Shown here piece by piece: positions 11,690 through 23,699 of a stretch of DNA of 64,000 bases. A program made the translations under genes and the position numbers. The DNA lies in the NCBI GenBank assembly GCA_964019695.1, contig OZ026519.1:27123213-27187212 (forward strand), read 5' to 3'. The stretch is from Loripinus fragilis (Eukaryota > Mollusca > Bivalvia > Lucinida > Lucinidae). The first letter of the stretch is position 1; the number at the start of each line of letters is the position of its first letter. The notes beneath the pieces were generated by a model, which saw only the letters and a program-made list of their open reading frames with translations, did not search any database and was not told the origin of the DNA.

Positions 11690-12700
11690 CAACAACAACT
11701 AGAGCGCGCAGTTGATGGGGCGCCATCGCAAATCCCCACGCTAAAGTTTTTGACTCCCCCAGCACCCTGAAGTCCCACCCCGGAGCATGACCTTGGCAAC
11801 AGAATGAAAATTCTGTTCAATATGTTTTCTATCTTTTATTTGTGAGAACACATACAAAGTTTGGTATAAAAAAATCTTTGAAATTGACATGTTAATGATA
11901 TTTGACCTTTTGACCTCATCCCAAGGTCACCAGCTTGACCCTAGGATAAAAATGTTACTTGCATTTAATTCTGCTCGTCATCACCTTCGGTTTGATATGC
12001 TACATGACCATGTTTGAAATTTTTTTTTGACCCCCTGGGTACCCCCAGTGCCCCAAAGTCCCTGCCCTGGGGCATGAACCAAGCGACAGAATGAAAATCC
12101 CGTCTGATATGTTTTGTATATTTCATTTGTGAGAACACACACAAAATTCGGTATAAAAATCTTTGAAATTGACATGGTAACCGAAATTTTATGATATTTG
12201 ACCTTTGCCCTCACCCCAAGGTCACCAGTTTGACCCAGGATGAAAATTTTACTTGCATTCTGTTCTGCTTGTCATCCCCGTCCATTTGATATACCACATG
12301 ACCATATTTGAAGAAAAAAAGATTGACCCCCTGGGCACCCCCAGCACCCCAAAGTCCCACCCCTGGGGCATGACCCAGGGGACAGAATGAAAATCCCGTC
12401 TGATATGTTTTGTATCTTTTATTTGTGAGAACACACACAGAGTTTGGTATAAAAATCTTTAAAATTGACTTTGTAATTGAAAATTTATGATATTAGACCT
12501 TTTGACCCCTCCCCATGGCCCCAGGGGGCGGGGCCAAAAAAAGTTTGACGTTGCACGCCCCATTCATGTCAGTAACTCACACACCAAATTTGGTTGAATT
12601 TCGTCCAATGGTTTAGGAGGAGATAGCATAACGGACAGACGGACGGACGGACGGACGGAGGCGATTACAATATCCCCTTCGCTTTTTTAAAAAAGCGTGG
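11690..12700 (+). mobile_element. Repeat-bearing element with about 290-bp internal units and (GGAC)n
   Basis: About two and a half internal units begin at roughly 11760, 12048 and 12340, each carrying a CCCCAAAGTCCC... GGGGCATGACC block, a TTTGTGAGAACACA block and a TTTGACCTTTTGACC block. The 3' part has CAAATTTGGTTGAATTTC, a (GGAC)n run at about 12635-12658 and a GCGTGGGGATAA end. AACAACAAC borders both sides and may be the target duplication. A related copy lies at 60133-60975. No protein is encoded. Confidence 0.65.
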
Positions 12701-12954
12701 GGATAACAACAACAACGTGACTGCCCAAACTAAACAGTTGGACCGCACACTGTCACCTGTTACTGGGACCGACGAGCCATCTGCAGTGTATAGGGGTTTT
12801 CCCTTTTTCCTAGTCACGGCACAAGCGAACAGCGATGGCTCGTCGGAGTCTTAATAAGTTGCTCGCGTAAAACTTGGGATAGGGTGTGACTTGGTGTGTT
12901 TTCTGGCTCAAATGGCTTTCTTTCCAGCTACCTGGGCATAAATAAGGATTTTTC

Positions 12955-13075
12955 GCTGTCTGGAGATTTTTAAAAGAGTGTCAAACAGTTTGGATCCCGA
13001 TCAGGCCCGACTGGGTTTAAACTGTTTGCTTCAGCAAAAGTTATCAGCAGACGACACTAGCAGCTCTGACAAACT
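12955..13075. mobile_element. Family C palindromic element, partial
   Basis: AGTGTCAAACAGTTTGGATCCCGATCAGGC and the opposed GGGTTTAAACTGTTTGC... TATCAGCAGAC match the cores at 21350-21543 and 26585-26798. The TTAA-bordered ends are eroded. Confidence 0.55.
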
Positions 13076-13109
13076 TCTTAGGTTGATTTGTTAACAGGTC
13101 CCGTTTTGG

Positions 13110-13303
13110 TTTTGTGGCTGTTTTGGTCACTTTTAGCGATACACTGTATTTCGTCTGCCGGATTCTCGAAAGACACATTTGCGGCGCATTGAACCGAAGC
13201 CATGTATCAAAACAAAGTCACGTGACTGTGTAGACGATTTTTGACAAGGTGCCTAAGAATACATAGCATCTTTACAAAAAAGATCGGAATTTTGAATTTG
13301 ATC
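13110..13303 (+). promoter_or_regulatory. Candidate promoter/5' UTR of the phospholipase C gene
   Basis: This stretch before the first predicted ATG is less repetitive and richer in CpG than its surroundings. It contains a perfect 10-bp palindrome GTCACGTGAC at 13217-13226, an extended E box of the USF/MITF/TFEB type, about 80 bases upstream of the ATG. No clear TATA box is seen. The assignment depends on exon 1 being real. Confidence 0.4.
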
Positions 13304-13355
13304 ATGGCAAACGCATCCTACGTGTTCAAAAGGCATGTCAGCACGAAAGAGAAAT
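13304..13355 (+). CDS. PLCD: Phospholipase C, exon 1 (candidate start)
   Basis: The exon opens at ATG in the context GATCATGG and encodes MANASYVFKRHVSTKEK plus one base, then a strong donor GTAAGT. It leaves phase 1, which is what the next candidate exon needs. I infer that it starts the gene because the sequence just upstream looks promoter-like, the donor is good and the phases agree. There is no domain in 17 residues to prove it. An alternative start is the ATG at 20189, directly before exon 2. Confidence 0.45.
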
Positions 13356-14494
13356 GTAAGTGATTGTTGATTTTGTTCCATGTTTCCTCGGACCGGCCAA
13401 ATAAAAGGGCGGCGGCATCCCCTCTGATCTTGGTGATAACTAGACCTAAGATTAGGCCTAAGAATGGATTTTTCTGTTATGTCCCATTCTTAGGCCTAAT
13501 ATTTTGGTTCACATTTTGTTCAAATAGCAACACTCTAACATTTGACTCCAAAGTTTCTATATGGAATAAAAGTCTGGTGAAAAATTTATTGTAATAGTAA
13601 GTCCCTTACCTCTAGTTGGTGCTCACACAAAAATATGTCCAAAATATTGAAAATCCACTTTTGTAGCAGCAAATAATGATTTGTTTACAAAAAATAGTTC
13701 AAAAACACATATGCTGACACAGTGACAGCACAGGTTTATGAATGACTGCAGCATTGTGGGTTAATTGCATGAAGAGAAACCTGTAAGCCCATTGGCTGAT
13801 GGTCAATTGACCATAACTGTGGGTCACATGACATATCTGATGATGTGGCTCACTGATTCCTGCCTCCAAATTTATAGCACTAAGAGACAGGGAACCAGTT
13901 TGACCCAAATGGAAGTTAAAGGTCAGGAGATACATGTGTTCTGAAACTTTGTTGATCTTTCTGGTTTGTACACTTTTATGTTTAATTATTCTCATGCATT
14001 TTATTTCACTTATATGTGCAGTATTTACCCTAAGCTAATAGAATATGTAGAAATGAAGGAACTATGAAAAAATACTTACAACTTTATTTGTAAACAAACT
14101 GTAGTGTAAACAATTACTAATTTTGCTTCTATTGTACACAAAAACCATAACCTAGTTTGACCATGATGAAACTTACAAACTAGGTTATGGTCCCAGAACT
14201 AGGTGATAACGCCATGTGCAGCCTGGCACAGGGCTAAATATGTTTCATACTTAAGTCGATGAATGTATATTTTGTAAGTTTTCTATCTAGATATTTTATC
14301 ACCAATTCAACCCCGGGAATTCAACCCACCGACTTGGACTTCTCAATTTCAGTTAATTAGAAAATATTCGCAGTTATTTTGGTCAATGCTTGAACTCCTG
14401 TCTGCTGGTGGTCTGCAAATGCAAACAATTTGAACCCAGACCAGGCGTAACATGAGGGTCTGGATGTATGTCTGTGTGTGTGTGTGTGGGGGGG

Positions 14495-14720
14495 GGGGTC
14501 TTGCATTCACTATTCATTAAAAATTTAGCCTATTATTCATCTCATTAAAATTTTGGGTTTCTCATTAAAATAAGACCCATAGTTCATTAAAATCTGAATA
14601 TTAACTATTCATTAATTTTTTCTTCTATTCATTTAAAAACAGGATTATTCATTTTTTTAGGCACTCATTATTCACTATTCATTTTTTTGCCTAATTATTC
14701 ACCATTCATTATAAAAAAGG
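14495..14720. repeat. AT-rich simple repeat of TATTCATTAA words
   Basis: The word TATTCATT, often extended to ATTCATTAAAA, recurs roughly every 15-25 bases, preceded by a (TG)n plus G-run. It is imperfect low-complexity DNA; no coding content. Confidence 0.65.
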
Positions 14721-15339
14721 GCCATTATAGCACCCTAGAACATTACCTTGGGGAAGCTGCATTGCACCGATCGATGGCATTCCTGAAAGAAATCATATTT
14801 TGAAAAAAAAACCCTACAGGTATAAAAAAATTCCAAGCATACAAAGGGTTGTATTTCTCCAAGTACGGTATATTATAAATAATAGAATCAAAACAAAAAA
14901 AACCAATGATGTGAATGATGAGTAAGATAATAAATTTTACACTCATTTATTTTTGCTCTGAGTCTAATTAGATCTACTGCTCTACCCCAGGGATAAGTAA
15001 GTAAGTAAAGTGCTTTGATGAATATGGAGAAAAGGGGCATTTATTTCAGGGGAACAATTTTTATAATACAAGGGAACATAATGTGCCAAATTTTGAGAGG
15101 AATACTGGGAAAGCATAGTAGCATATTATGAAACCATATTATATTAACTTCTGTGGGGGTTAAACTCATGAATGCGGCGTATATAATTTTATTTTTGAGA
15201 AAAGGGAAAGATATAGATCAAGAATTAAGCTTTATTTAAAGTGCTAAATCCCACTTTTTCTTGTGTGAACTTATTGATAAATACCCTTTCATGTGACCGT
15301 CAGCGAGGGAGCTAGCTGCTAGTACCATTTTTATGTCTG

Positions 15340-15365
15340 TTGAGGGGCATATTGCTAATTGGGCT

Positions 15366-15418
<53 letters not shown>

Positions 15419-17330
15419 CCGTGCGTCTGTTACAAAAAAATTAAGTTACAGTTTTGAAATTTCATAAATAGATTTGTCATCAAAAAATATACTGACGTCA
15501 AGAAAAAACGCCTCATCTAAAAATAAACGTGAATATCTCTTAGACTGATCAGACTAAAGTTATGGATTTTAGTGCATTATAACATCTTACCAGTCAAGCG
15601 TATCTCATGAAAACAAAATTGCTGAAAGAATATTTGAGGCTGAGAAAACGACCTCGGTTTGAGACATGGGTCACCATTTCGTGCGACACAAGATTTGAGC
15701 CACATTTGCTTTGTTTCCAGACATAATCCGTTGACAGGAATAACGTGTTTTACCATTGTAAAAGAGTCTCTATTTTACCAAAAATGCGTTTATAATGTTC
15801 AGACAATGTTTGTATGCGTCTGCTGAAAGAAACAACTTACCCCACCCACCTTTTCGCCATGCATTTCAGTAAAACTTAAATGTCATGACTCTGCAAAGTG
15901 GGTGAAAAGATTGTTACGAATCCTTTGCAAAAGTCTTAAGTGTTTAACCAGCGACGATTTCGGAGGAAACGCAATCTGGCACGTGTTCCAGACGGCCGTT
16001 TTGGATGACGTTAACGTAGACCAACGACTGGCCATTGGGCGTTACAGCTTATCTTAAATAACGTAATTTTATGTAGGCATATTCTGTGTACATTACCTAA
16101 TGTACCCCCTTATCATTTATTCCATTACTTAAAGGAAAATGAGGATGTTTGCAAGTTTCGTAAACGGACCTTACATGTCGTCTTTAATATGACGTAATAA
16201 TTTCATAAAGTTATTACTCGCAAGCACAACTGTTTGAAAAAATGATCCAAATTTGTTCTTTGATTAGCAAAACATTTACGGCACAAACTGGGTGAAAATT
16301 CCAATTGAAATCTTAAACGATCGATACACAATGCCGTCATTTGTACGTTGAGCCTGTATGACGTCATCGGAATAACGCGTCACCTGCATATCAAATTAAA
16401 GTCATTTTCCAACATCGCCCAACCTCTACATAAAGAAGCAGTACGTCGCTGTTCATTTTCTTTTATCATCGCTAAGAAATCAGTGATAATGAGTGAGGTG
16501 TTTTTAGTTGACGTCAGTATAGTTGACCCGTATTTTTTTTTTAGTCCAAATTATCTGTCTTTGTGGAGTTATGCCCCTTTTAGAGGGTCATAATGAAATC
16601 TTGTAATCAAGATATCTCAAAAAGTATAACAGCTATGAGCTTAAAACTTAGTCAGCAGATAATAAGTAGACTAGCTGGTGAAAATTTAAAAAAAAGTTTT
16701 TTTTGAGTTATTGCCCTTTGAAAATTTGGACATTGAAAGCTTGGTATCTCAAAAATATTACAGCTAGGAGCTTCAGACTTAGATAGCTGATAGAGGATAA
16801 TGAGTATAAATTACCTGGTGAAAATTTAAGAAAAAGTTATTTTATTTTGATTGAGTTATGGCCCTTTGCATTTTACGGGTAATTGCCCTTTGCAAATTTA
16901 ATTTTGTAATCAAGATATTTCAAAAGTATAACAGCAAGGAGCTTCAAGGGTAGTCGCGCTGATAGAGGATAATTAGAAGATTACCTGGTGAAATTTTGAA
17001 AAAAAACTATATTATTTTTAATGAGTTATTGCCCTTTGAAAATTTGGACATAGAAAGTTTGGTATCTCACAAACTATTATAGGTAGGAGCTTCAAACTTG
17101 AACAGCTGATAGAGGATAATGAGTAGATTACCTGGTGAAAATTTAAGAAAAAAGTTATTCTATTTTTTTCGAGTAATTGCCCTTTGCATTTTATTAATTA
17201 TTGCCCCTTGCAAGTTTGCACATAGAAAACTTGAAACAAAGATAAATCTCGAAAACCATTACAGCTAGTAGCCTCAGATTTGGTCAACTGATAGAGGATG
17301 GTGAGTAGATTACCTCGTGAGATATCCTTA
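15340..17330 (+). repeat. Element with (TG)n tract and five diverged tandem units
   Basis: A (TG)n tract lies at about 15369-15407, followed by TATGTATGTCCGTGCGTCTG. From about 16560 to 17330 five units of 125-180 bases repeat GAGTTATTGCCCTTTG, GGTATCTCA, ACAGCTAGGAGCTTCA, CTGATAGAGGATAATGAGTA and ACCTGGTGAAAATTTAA. The microsatellite-then-tandem layout matches the element at 61249-62493, although the unit sequence differs. Several CRE-type words (TGACGTCA and near variants) occur between 15490 and 16520. Confidence 0.65.
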
Positions 17331-17394
17331 TAGACAAGCATATGGTTGGGGGCACAGTGTTTCATATACTCAATTTCTAGTTTACACCTTTGGT

Positions 17395-17475
17395 ATTGTG
17401 CCGCCCAGATTCGAACCCACGCCCTTCCACTCCAAAAGCTGATCAACATAGATGCACTCTACCAACTGAGCGAAA
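17395..17475 (-). mobile_element. tRNA-like SINE head, family 3
   Basis: The minus strand reads CGCTCAGTTGGTAGAGTGC (A box), then GGGTTCGAATCTGGGC (B box) at tRNA-like spacing. The T-arm does not pair (GTGGG against CTGGG) and the acceptor ends do not match, so this is a tRNA-derived retroposon or decayed tRNA relic, not a working tRNA gene. Confidence 0.6.
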
Positions 17476-17920
17476 CATTAAAGGGGACAATACGACAGTT
17501 ACTCCATAGGAGGCTTCCCTGTTAAACTCTAATCCTGTGGGAGGGCCTTATTTAGGTTGTTCTGCCAAAGAAAATATTTTACATAATGCATACAATTTTC
17601 TAATGTTATTTGAACTGTGTTAAACTAAAGTGCTGTCTATACAATTTTCTTCTCCATTGTGTTGTGTGGGTTTTCAAATCGTCATTTCTGTTTGATTTCA
17701 TGGTCATTTAGTGTCGGATATTTGAGTTTATGAAAAGATTTTTCTCATTGGATCATTTATTATATATTGTTTGGGTTGGAACTCATAAATTAATGTACCA
17801 TTATTATCTGAAATTTCTATCTTATTGTGATCAGTGGAACAAACCATTCTAAAATTATTCTCATTTTATATTCAACTTCATAAGTGCATGCACATGCTTT
17901 AGTAAGCAGGACTTTAGTTA

Positions 17921-18385
17921 AAAGAGTGTAACGAAAATTTAATTTTCTTATTTCTCAACCAAAATATATGTTGTGGGTACTCAAAAGAACCGTCTCAATT
18001 CCAGCACCCAAAACATATGTTAAAGCTGATGGGTAGGAAAATATTTACAATTTTACACTGAAAATTATTGTTTATCTAAACCTATGAGTAAGTGCACAAA
18101 GTTCATTTTGATCTGTGTCTAACTATAAGCTGTATCAACTTCTGAATTCATGCAGTTTCATTATTACCATAAAATTTATTAATATGGATTCATTGTGTGG
18201 TTCGATACTGATCCACACGTTTAGATAAACAAATGTTTTGAGCGTAAAAAGTAAATATTTATATACCCATCAGTTTTAACACATGTTTTGGGTGCTAAAA
18301 AGAACCCTCATTGAGACGGTTCTTTTAAGGTACCCACAACATATGCTAAGATTGAGAAATAAGAAAACTAATTTTTTGGTACGCA
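17921..18385. mobile_element. Two family F palindromic MITEs
   Basis: Copies lie at about 17921-18098 and 18228-18385. The family core is a hairpin of TGGGTACTCAAAAGAACCGT and its complement, flanked by TTATTTCTCAACCAAAACAT on one side and AACTGATGGGTAAGAAAAT on the other. The two copies are partly in opposite orientation. Other copies: 19470-19600, 26868-26970, 32450-32545, 35525-35705, 41135-41315 and 45800-45970. Confidence 0.7.
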
Positions 18386-18470
18386 CACTTAACTCAGATG
18401 CTTCAGTTGAATTTAAGCTACTAAGCTTAATTAGTAGACACACTCATACAGTGCACTTAATTTATTAATT

Positions 18471-18666
18471 AGGAGTGCAGTGGCTTAGTAGAGTGCTTGA
18501 CTCGAGACCGAGGGGCCGCGGGTTCGAGCCTCTCCGGTGTCTCTGCGTTGTGTCCTTGAGCAAGAACGTTAATCCTAGCTTACCTGTAGTACTGGCTCAA
18601 CCCAGCAAGACCCGTCCCTTTATAACTGAAATATTGATGATGGAAGTAAAGAATCAAATCAAATCA
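18471..18666 (+). mobile_element. tRNA-derived SINE, family 2, copy 1
   Basis: The head has GTGGCTTAGTAGAGTGCTTG (A box) and GGGTTCGAGCC (B box). The body has a TTGAGCAAGAACGTTAATCC block and a TGGCTCAACCCAGCAAGACC block. The tail is AAAGAATCAAATCAAATCA. It is flanked by an 8-bp duplication TATTAATT. Other copies: 33658-33812, 34039-34235 and 42977-43177. The conserved TTGAGCAAGACAC block recalls the central domains of widespread animal SINE superfamilies; I do not assign one. Confidence 0.85.
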
Positions 18667-19469
18667 TATTAATTAAAATTGCTTACTAACTTTTGGGGCT
18701 TTGTTTTGATGTTTAGTGGGCATGATCAATAAGTGACAGTCATAAATATTATTCCTATGTATTAAATACCTATAATAATGTCAGTTGATATAGCTATGTA
18801 ATAAAAAATAAATGTAATATTTTGATAGGGAAATTGTGGTACTTTTCTCAGTGATTTTGTTACCTGCGCATCCTGCATCTTTTGCGCATAAGTTTTTATT
18901 TGAGCGAGTCCCAGCGAGTCCCGAGATGCAATAGTATGACAGACTTGTCATTAAAAATAGTGTTTAGGACTCATTAGTTTGCAGTGGGGACTCATTGATA
19001 TTGGATGTAGCGAGTCCCAGGACCCATAAGCCCAAAATTGTAAATGAATCACTGCTTTTCTTCTACATTTTGTACACTTTAATAGTACCTTGAGGCGCTA
19101 TAAGAACTATTGTGGTGTTATTTGTGTTAATAATGAAGTCATCCAGGTGAGATGATTTAAATAAGCGCTTCACTAAATTATAATATATGGAAGATATATC
19201 AAGAATAAATGGTTCTCTGCAAATTTGCTCAAGACAAGAAAAATATACCCTTATTACTAGCTTAGTATGATGATCTGCAGGTCTAAATGAAACATTACAT
19301 ATTTATTAATAATTGCAATTAAAATTCTGCAAGGTATATTTAATTGGATGAAACATTGGGGAGAAGTGCAGCATGATTAGGGTTAAATAACTGTTTTCAC
19401 AGAGAATTGCTATGTTACAGTAAACATAGGGCCAATTACCCCCCCACCCCCCCCCAAAAAAAATCCGCG

Positions 19470-19600
19470 TTAAAGTGCAATTATTTTCTTATCCATCAGT
19501 TTAAACATGTGTTTTGGGTGCTCAAAAGAACCGTCTCATTGAGACGGCTCATTTGAGCATCCACAACATATGTTTTGGTTGAGGAATTCAGTTGCACGCT
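19470..19600. mobile_element. Family F palindromic MITE
   Basis: It has the hairpin TTTTGGGTGCTCAAAAGAAC with GTCTCATTGAGACGG at the centre and CCACAACATATGTTTTGG on the other arm. A poly-C stretch precedes it. Confidence 0.7.
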
Positions 19601-20195
19601 CTTATCTGGGGGCCTGGTAAAAAATTAAAGAATTCAAAAGCGGTTTTTGGATTATTGTATCCTTATTTGGTGCTATATTCAAAGCCCCTTGGTCTAGGTC
19701 AACAAAAGATCATAATTGTTTATGATAGAGTTGTGGTCAAAGAATATAATTTAGTATGTTGTACTTGTGTCATTTACTTGCTTTTTGGCCTTGAGTGCAA
19801 GACCCATGTAGTAAGAAAGTAATTATATACATGTGATCGTGTTGAGGAGATAATAGAAAAGCCAATTGCATGATATATTTAGAAATTTTAATAATGAACA
19901 TTGAATTATTTTTTAATAACGTGTCTATATAGGCGGATTATTTTCTGGTTAAACTTAAATGTGCAAATACAGTGAAAATGATCGAGTGGTTTAATACATT
20001 TTGGATATTAAATTTTTTTTCTTATATTCTTGTGAACAAATAAAAAAAATGGATTTTCTTCATCCGAAAATTTAAAAACACATGTTTTTTTCTTGTGGAT
20101 TATAAAAGGATATATAGAATTTTAATTGCAATGTATGTTTAATGTTGATTAATTGCTGAATAAGAGCATAAATATTATTGTGGCAACAATGCCAG

Positions 20196-20258
20196 TACTG
20201 GAACTGCCTCCAAATGTCCCAACAACAACTCTTGGAGAATGGAAATATCAGGTTTACT
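20196..20258 (+). CDS. PLCD: Phospholipase C, exon 2
   Basis: With one base from each side it reads LELPPNVPTTTLGEWKYQVY, ending at a GTAAGT donor in phase 1, which joins exon 3 in frame. The acceptor (ATGCCAG) has a poor pyrimidine tract. The alternative is that the ATG at 20189 (MPVLELPP) is a start codon and this is an alternative first exon. The segment lies N-terminal to the PH domain, where family sequences vary. Confidence 0.5.
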
Positions 20259-20809
20259 GTAAGTATATAACACTAAGCATTGTTTAGTTTAAACATATTT
20301 AATTTCATAAGGATAAGAACAGGAGCTAAAAGTTTATCTTAAAGTTCTTCTCCTGCAGCATTGTTTACTTTACTGGCATTTCAAAATTTTGACAACTAAT
20401 CTGAGGGACTTAATTATAAACAACTAAAGGTTGTCTTTTTGGACAAGCTCCATATAAGAAATTTTCTAAGTCATTATTTTGTGCTCATTTCAATATTAAA
20501 CAAAAATCTTTTTAAGTCCATGTATTCCATTCATTAATCAGGGACTCATAAAAAACTAAAGGTTGTCTTTTTGGGCACTTTTTTTAGCTCCATATATAAG
20601 AAATTTACTAAGTCATTATTTTGTGCTCACATCAGTAGCAAAAAAGACTGATGCTCTTCTATCAAAGTTGTTCAAAGATTTCAAATCCATGCAGAAATTT
20701 GGTTACCATGGCTTAACCAAAAGGAAAAACTTTACAAATTTTATTGTCAAAAAGTACTAATAATGCAGCAGAAATGGTCCTCGGGTGACCCTCTACCCAG
20801 TTGTTATAA

Positions 20810-21049
20810 CCCTTAATGCACCTATCGCAGCTAAAGTCGTCTGCTTTTCTCATCTGCTGAAATGTTTAAGAAGCCTCTATGGCAAACTGTGGGGACCCAG
20901 ATCAGACTGCTCCAATAGGAGCAGTCTGTTCTGGGTCCACACTGTTTGCTTCTATACTTAATTCATTAGTAAAATTAGGCAATTATTTGCAGCAGACAAC
21001 TTCAGCAGACAACATTTTCAGATCCTTTCTTTTCTTGTCGCTTTAAGGG
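20810..21049. mobile_element. Palindromic MITE, family A (TTAA type)
   Basis: It runs from CCCTTAATGC to GTCGCTTTAAGGG, with the hairpin GGACCCAGATCAGACTGCTC in the middle and CAGCAGACAACTTCAGCAGAC near the right end. It is bordered by ATAA and TTAA, so the target duplication is slightly decayed. It is colinear with the copy at 35049-35288. Confidence 0.8.
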
Positions 21050-21349
21050 TTAATTGTGCCTTATAATCATAGTGAGTGAGGGCCTTTTTTAGATAGGTGT
21101 GTGTTTACATGTTGATAAATGTTCTGCCTTTTAAATATGTACTAGGAGTTGGCTTTACAATTGTCACCATTGTTTGCATGCATAATTTTGTAATGTTGGT
21201 TTTCACTCTAGATTGAATTGGTTGTGTACATTTGTAATTTTTGTTTGTTCTAGCTCGATCTGACAACATTTGGTACATTAGCAAGACTAAAAGCTCTGTT
21301 GGAGTGAATGAAGAAAATTGTTTTATTGTGATTTTCTCCCCAGTGTTAA

Positions 21350-21543
21350 TTTACTCCTTGCCTTCTGGATAATTTTGCATGCTTTGTTGTTGTCTGCTGA
21401 AACTTCTGCGAAAAGCCTTTCAGGGATAACCATCAGCGTGTCACATAGTTTGGATTCAGATCAGGCCTGATGGTTTGTTGGGCCTGGTCTGGGTCCAAAC
21501 AGCTTGCATAGGTAATCAGCTGACAACTCTTGTAGGTAAAGAG
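21350..21543. mobile_element. Palindromic MITE, family C (TTAA type)
   Basis: It begins after TTAA with TTTACTCCTTGCC and ends GGTAAAGAG before TTAA. The core contains opposed TTTGGATTCAGATCAGGCC and GGCCTGGTCTGGGTCCAAAC. It shares TTTGCATGCTTTGTTGTTGTC and AACCATCAGCGTGTCA with 26585-26798. Confidence 0.75.
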
Positions 21544-21699
21544 TTAATGATGGGAATAGTTAATGGTTTTACCTTGCTGTAATTATACATTTTACATGCA
21601 TTAATTGGAGTAGAAATAGAGGATAATTAAAACATGGTTTCAAGATTGAAAATTAAAGGTAATTACAATATTTAACCTGATAAACTGTGATACTTGCTA

Positions 21700-21925
21700 C
21701 TGTCCTGCCAGCCAAGAGTGACAGTGACTTCATGTTGAGTTTACAAAGTTATCATGGACTTAGAATTGATAGATCACTTGTGTATTAATCCTATCCACAG
21801 GATAGGAATAATACGCAAGTGATCTATCGATTCACGTTAGCTCAAGTGAAGTGCATACGTTAGTATTTTACTCAGCCATTGTAAACAAAGTATTACGTCA
21901 CTGTCACTCTTGGTTGGCTGGACAG
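21700..21925. mobile_element. Palindromic MITE, family K (TA type), copy 1
   Basis: The termini are CTGTCCTGCCAGCCAAGAGT and its near-complement, flanked by TA on both sides. The centre is a strong palindrome (GATAGATCACTTGTGTATTA... CAAGTGATCTATC). Copy 2 lies at 25581-25804. Size, ends and TA target point to a Tc1/mariner-mobilised non-autonomous element. Confidence 0.85.
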
Positions 21926-21956
21926 TATGTATATAACTTTTTATCAAAATTCAATA

Positions 21957-22745
21957 TAAACTCGATTTTTTATGTTTTTCACATTAATTTTCGGTGATGA
22001 CTTTTTTATTACTAATTTTAGCAAACTGTGTTCGCGATGAAAATTGTAGAGAAAAATTAGTGCCGATTTCTCCAAGAGGTCCGAAGTTTGTGGCACAAAC
22101 AGATTTTTGTGTACATAGATGAAGATTTTGCAATAAATTGAATTCAGCCAAATTTTCTAAGTCTTTTATTGACAGTTAAATTTGAAGAGGCGTGACAGAA
22201 AGGGTTCGTCTCAAAAGAATATTCACAAGGGATGTATATTTAGTTATTTAAGGGTTGTTTATAACATAATCCTGCGGTGTGTAGACTCAGAATGTACCGT
22301 GCATATTCAGAATCTACTATGAGCATGATTACTTGTAGGTACAGAAGCTGTGATATCGCATGACGTGCCATTCTTCTCTTATGCACGTGCTCCTAAACGG
22401 ACAGTTTTGAGATGACCCAACTAGCTTAACGCACGGGCGAATCAGGCGCGATTTCCAATATATTTGAACAAGCCATCCATCGCCTTTCTTATTGAATCGG
22501 GGCGGTGCAATGTAACTTTTTGACTGACATATTTGACCCAGTTTATTTGCGCTTTGCTTAAAATGCTCAAAGAGTGCATCTATGGGCAGAGTTAATTGCA
22601 GCATCTATGATGTTGGAACCGCTTGGAGAAGTTGGGGCTAATTTTTCTCTACAACTTTCATCGCGAACACAGTTTACTAAAATCAATAATAAAAAAGTTA
22701 TCGCCGAAAATCAATGTGAAAAACATAAAAAATCGAGTTTAGTAC
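21957..22745. mobile_element. Foldback-type element with about 110-bp inverted arms
   Basis: The left arm (AAACTCGATTTTTTATG, then TTCGCGATGAAAATTGTAGA and a TTAGTGCCGA segment) is repeated inverted at about 22630-22745 (TTGTAGAGAAAAATTAGCCCC on the opposite strand, then CATAAAAAATCGAGTTTA). The roughly 550-bp centre has no recognisable protein. The small open frames at the ends fall in the arms. Confidence 0.75.
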
Positions 22746-23699
22746 CATGTAGAAGATTAGGTATGTGGCTTTGAAATTCTGATGAACCCGGTTAGTTGAT
22801 CAGGTTCCTCTTTTTTTATCCTAATGTAACGATCAATATCTACATGTACATTATATTGTATGTATGAATTATTAATGAAATTACAACACTTCAGGATTGA
22901 CTGGAAATCAGAGTTAAGAGTTCATTAACTAAAGTTTTTTTCAGGAAGTTGCAACTATTGTCAGTCTGACAAGTGAATAATGAAGCTGCATTAATTGGTA
23001 AATTTGTATCCATTTTTGCTCCTTGACAGTGACCATTTCTTAAAGCAGCAGAAATATTTCAATTATGGACCTCTTGGCAATATAAACGCTCAAATCTCGA
23101 TTACCGTACATGTAAGATACTTTTCCGAGGCTTTCTTGTTTAAACAGAAAGCCGAGGAAAAATCCTTTATTTAGCTTGTAGTATGGCGCAGGCGCAAATA
23201 AACACATGTTACTGACACCTGACGAAATTAACATTCGCTCCTCCCAGCATCCGGACTAAGCTGTCAATTATATTACATTTACCTACAGGTTATTTTGTCA
23301 CTATTTAGGAAGTTCCAGCCTACATCGCTGTTTAACTAAAATTGGAAGTTAGAGTACGGTTTTAAGCTCCTCCTTCGTGGTTATTCTAGGGTGTCTGATT
23401 TAAACATCAGCAAAGATTAAAGAAAAAAGCATCGGCCATACTGCAACTGAAGCTTGACGCTTAATTTTGTGCAATTCAACATAACAAGTTTCAAGCAATA
23501 ACCCCTCATCTTAGTTAATATTGACTTTTTAAGTTTATGACAACCCACAAGGTCCTTGGACCCAAAAAGCGTTTTTGACCAATCAGACAAAAGCTCACAG
23601 AACCATGTTCATAAACAAGTATAACTCATGACCAAGTACTAGACTCAGGCAACACTATGGTAAAAAATTTAAATGTAACCTTTAAACTTTAAGACAGAT

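Larger units (their letters stand above)
13356..20195 (+). other. Intron 1
   Basis: About 6.8 kb. It begins with an inverted repeat around AGGCCTAAGAATGG (13440-13503). Nothing is recognised at 13600-14450, 14725-15330, 18700-19460 or 19610-20180 beyond short phrases such as repeated CAGCGAGTCCC near 18900-19020. It also carries the AT-rich, tandem-repeat, SINE and family F features listed separately. Confidence 0.5.

Noticed and set aside
17395..17475. Functional tRNA gene on the minus strand
   Set aside because: A and B boxes are present but the T-arm and acceptor stem do not pair; better a SINE head.
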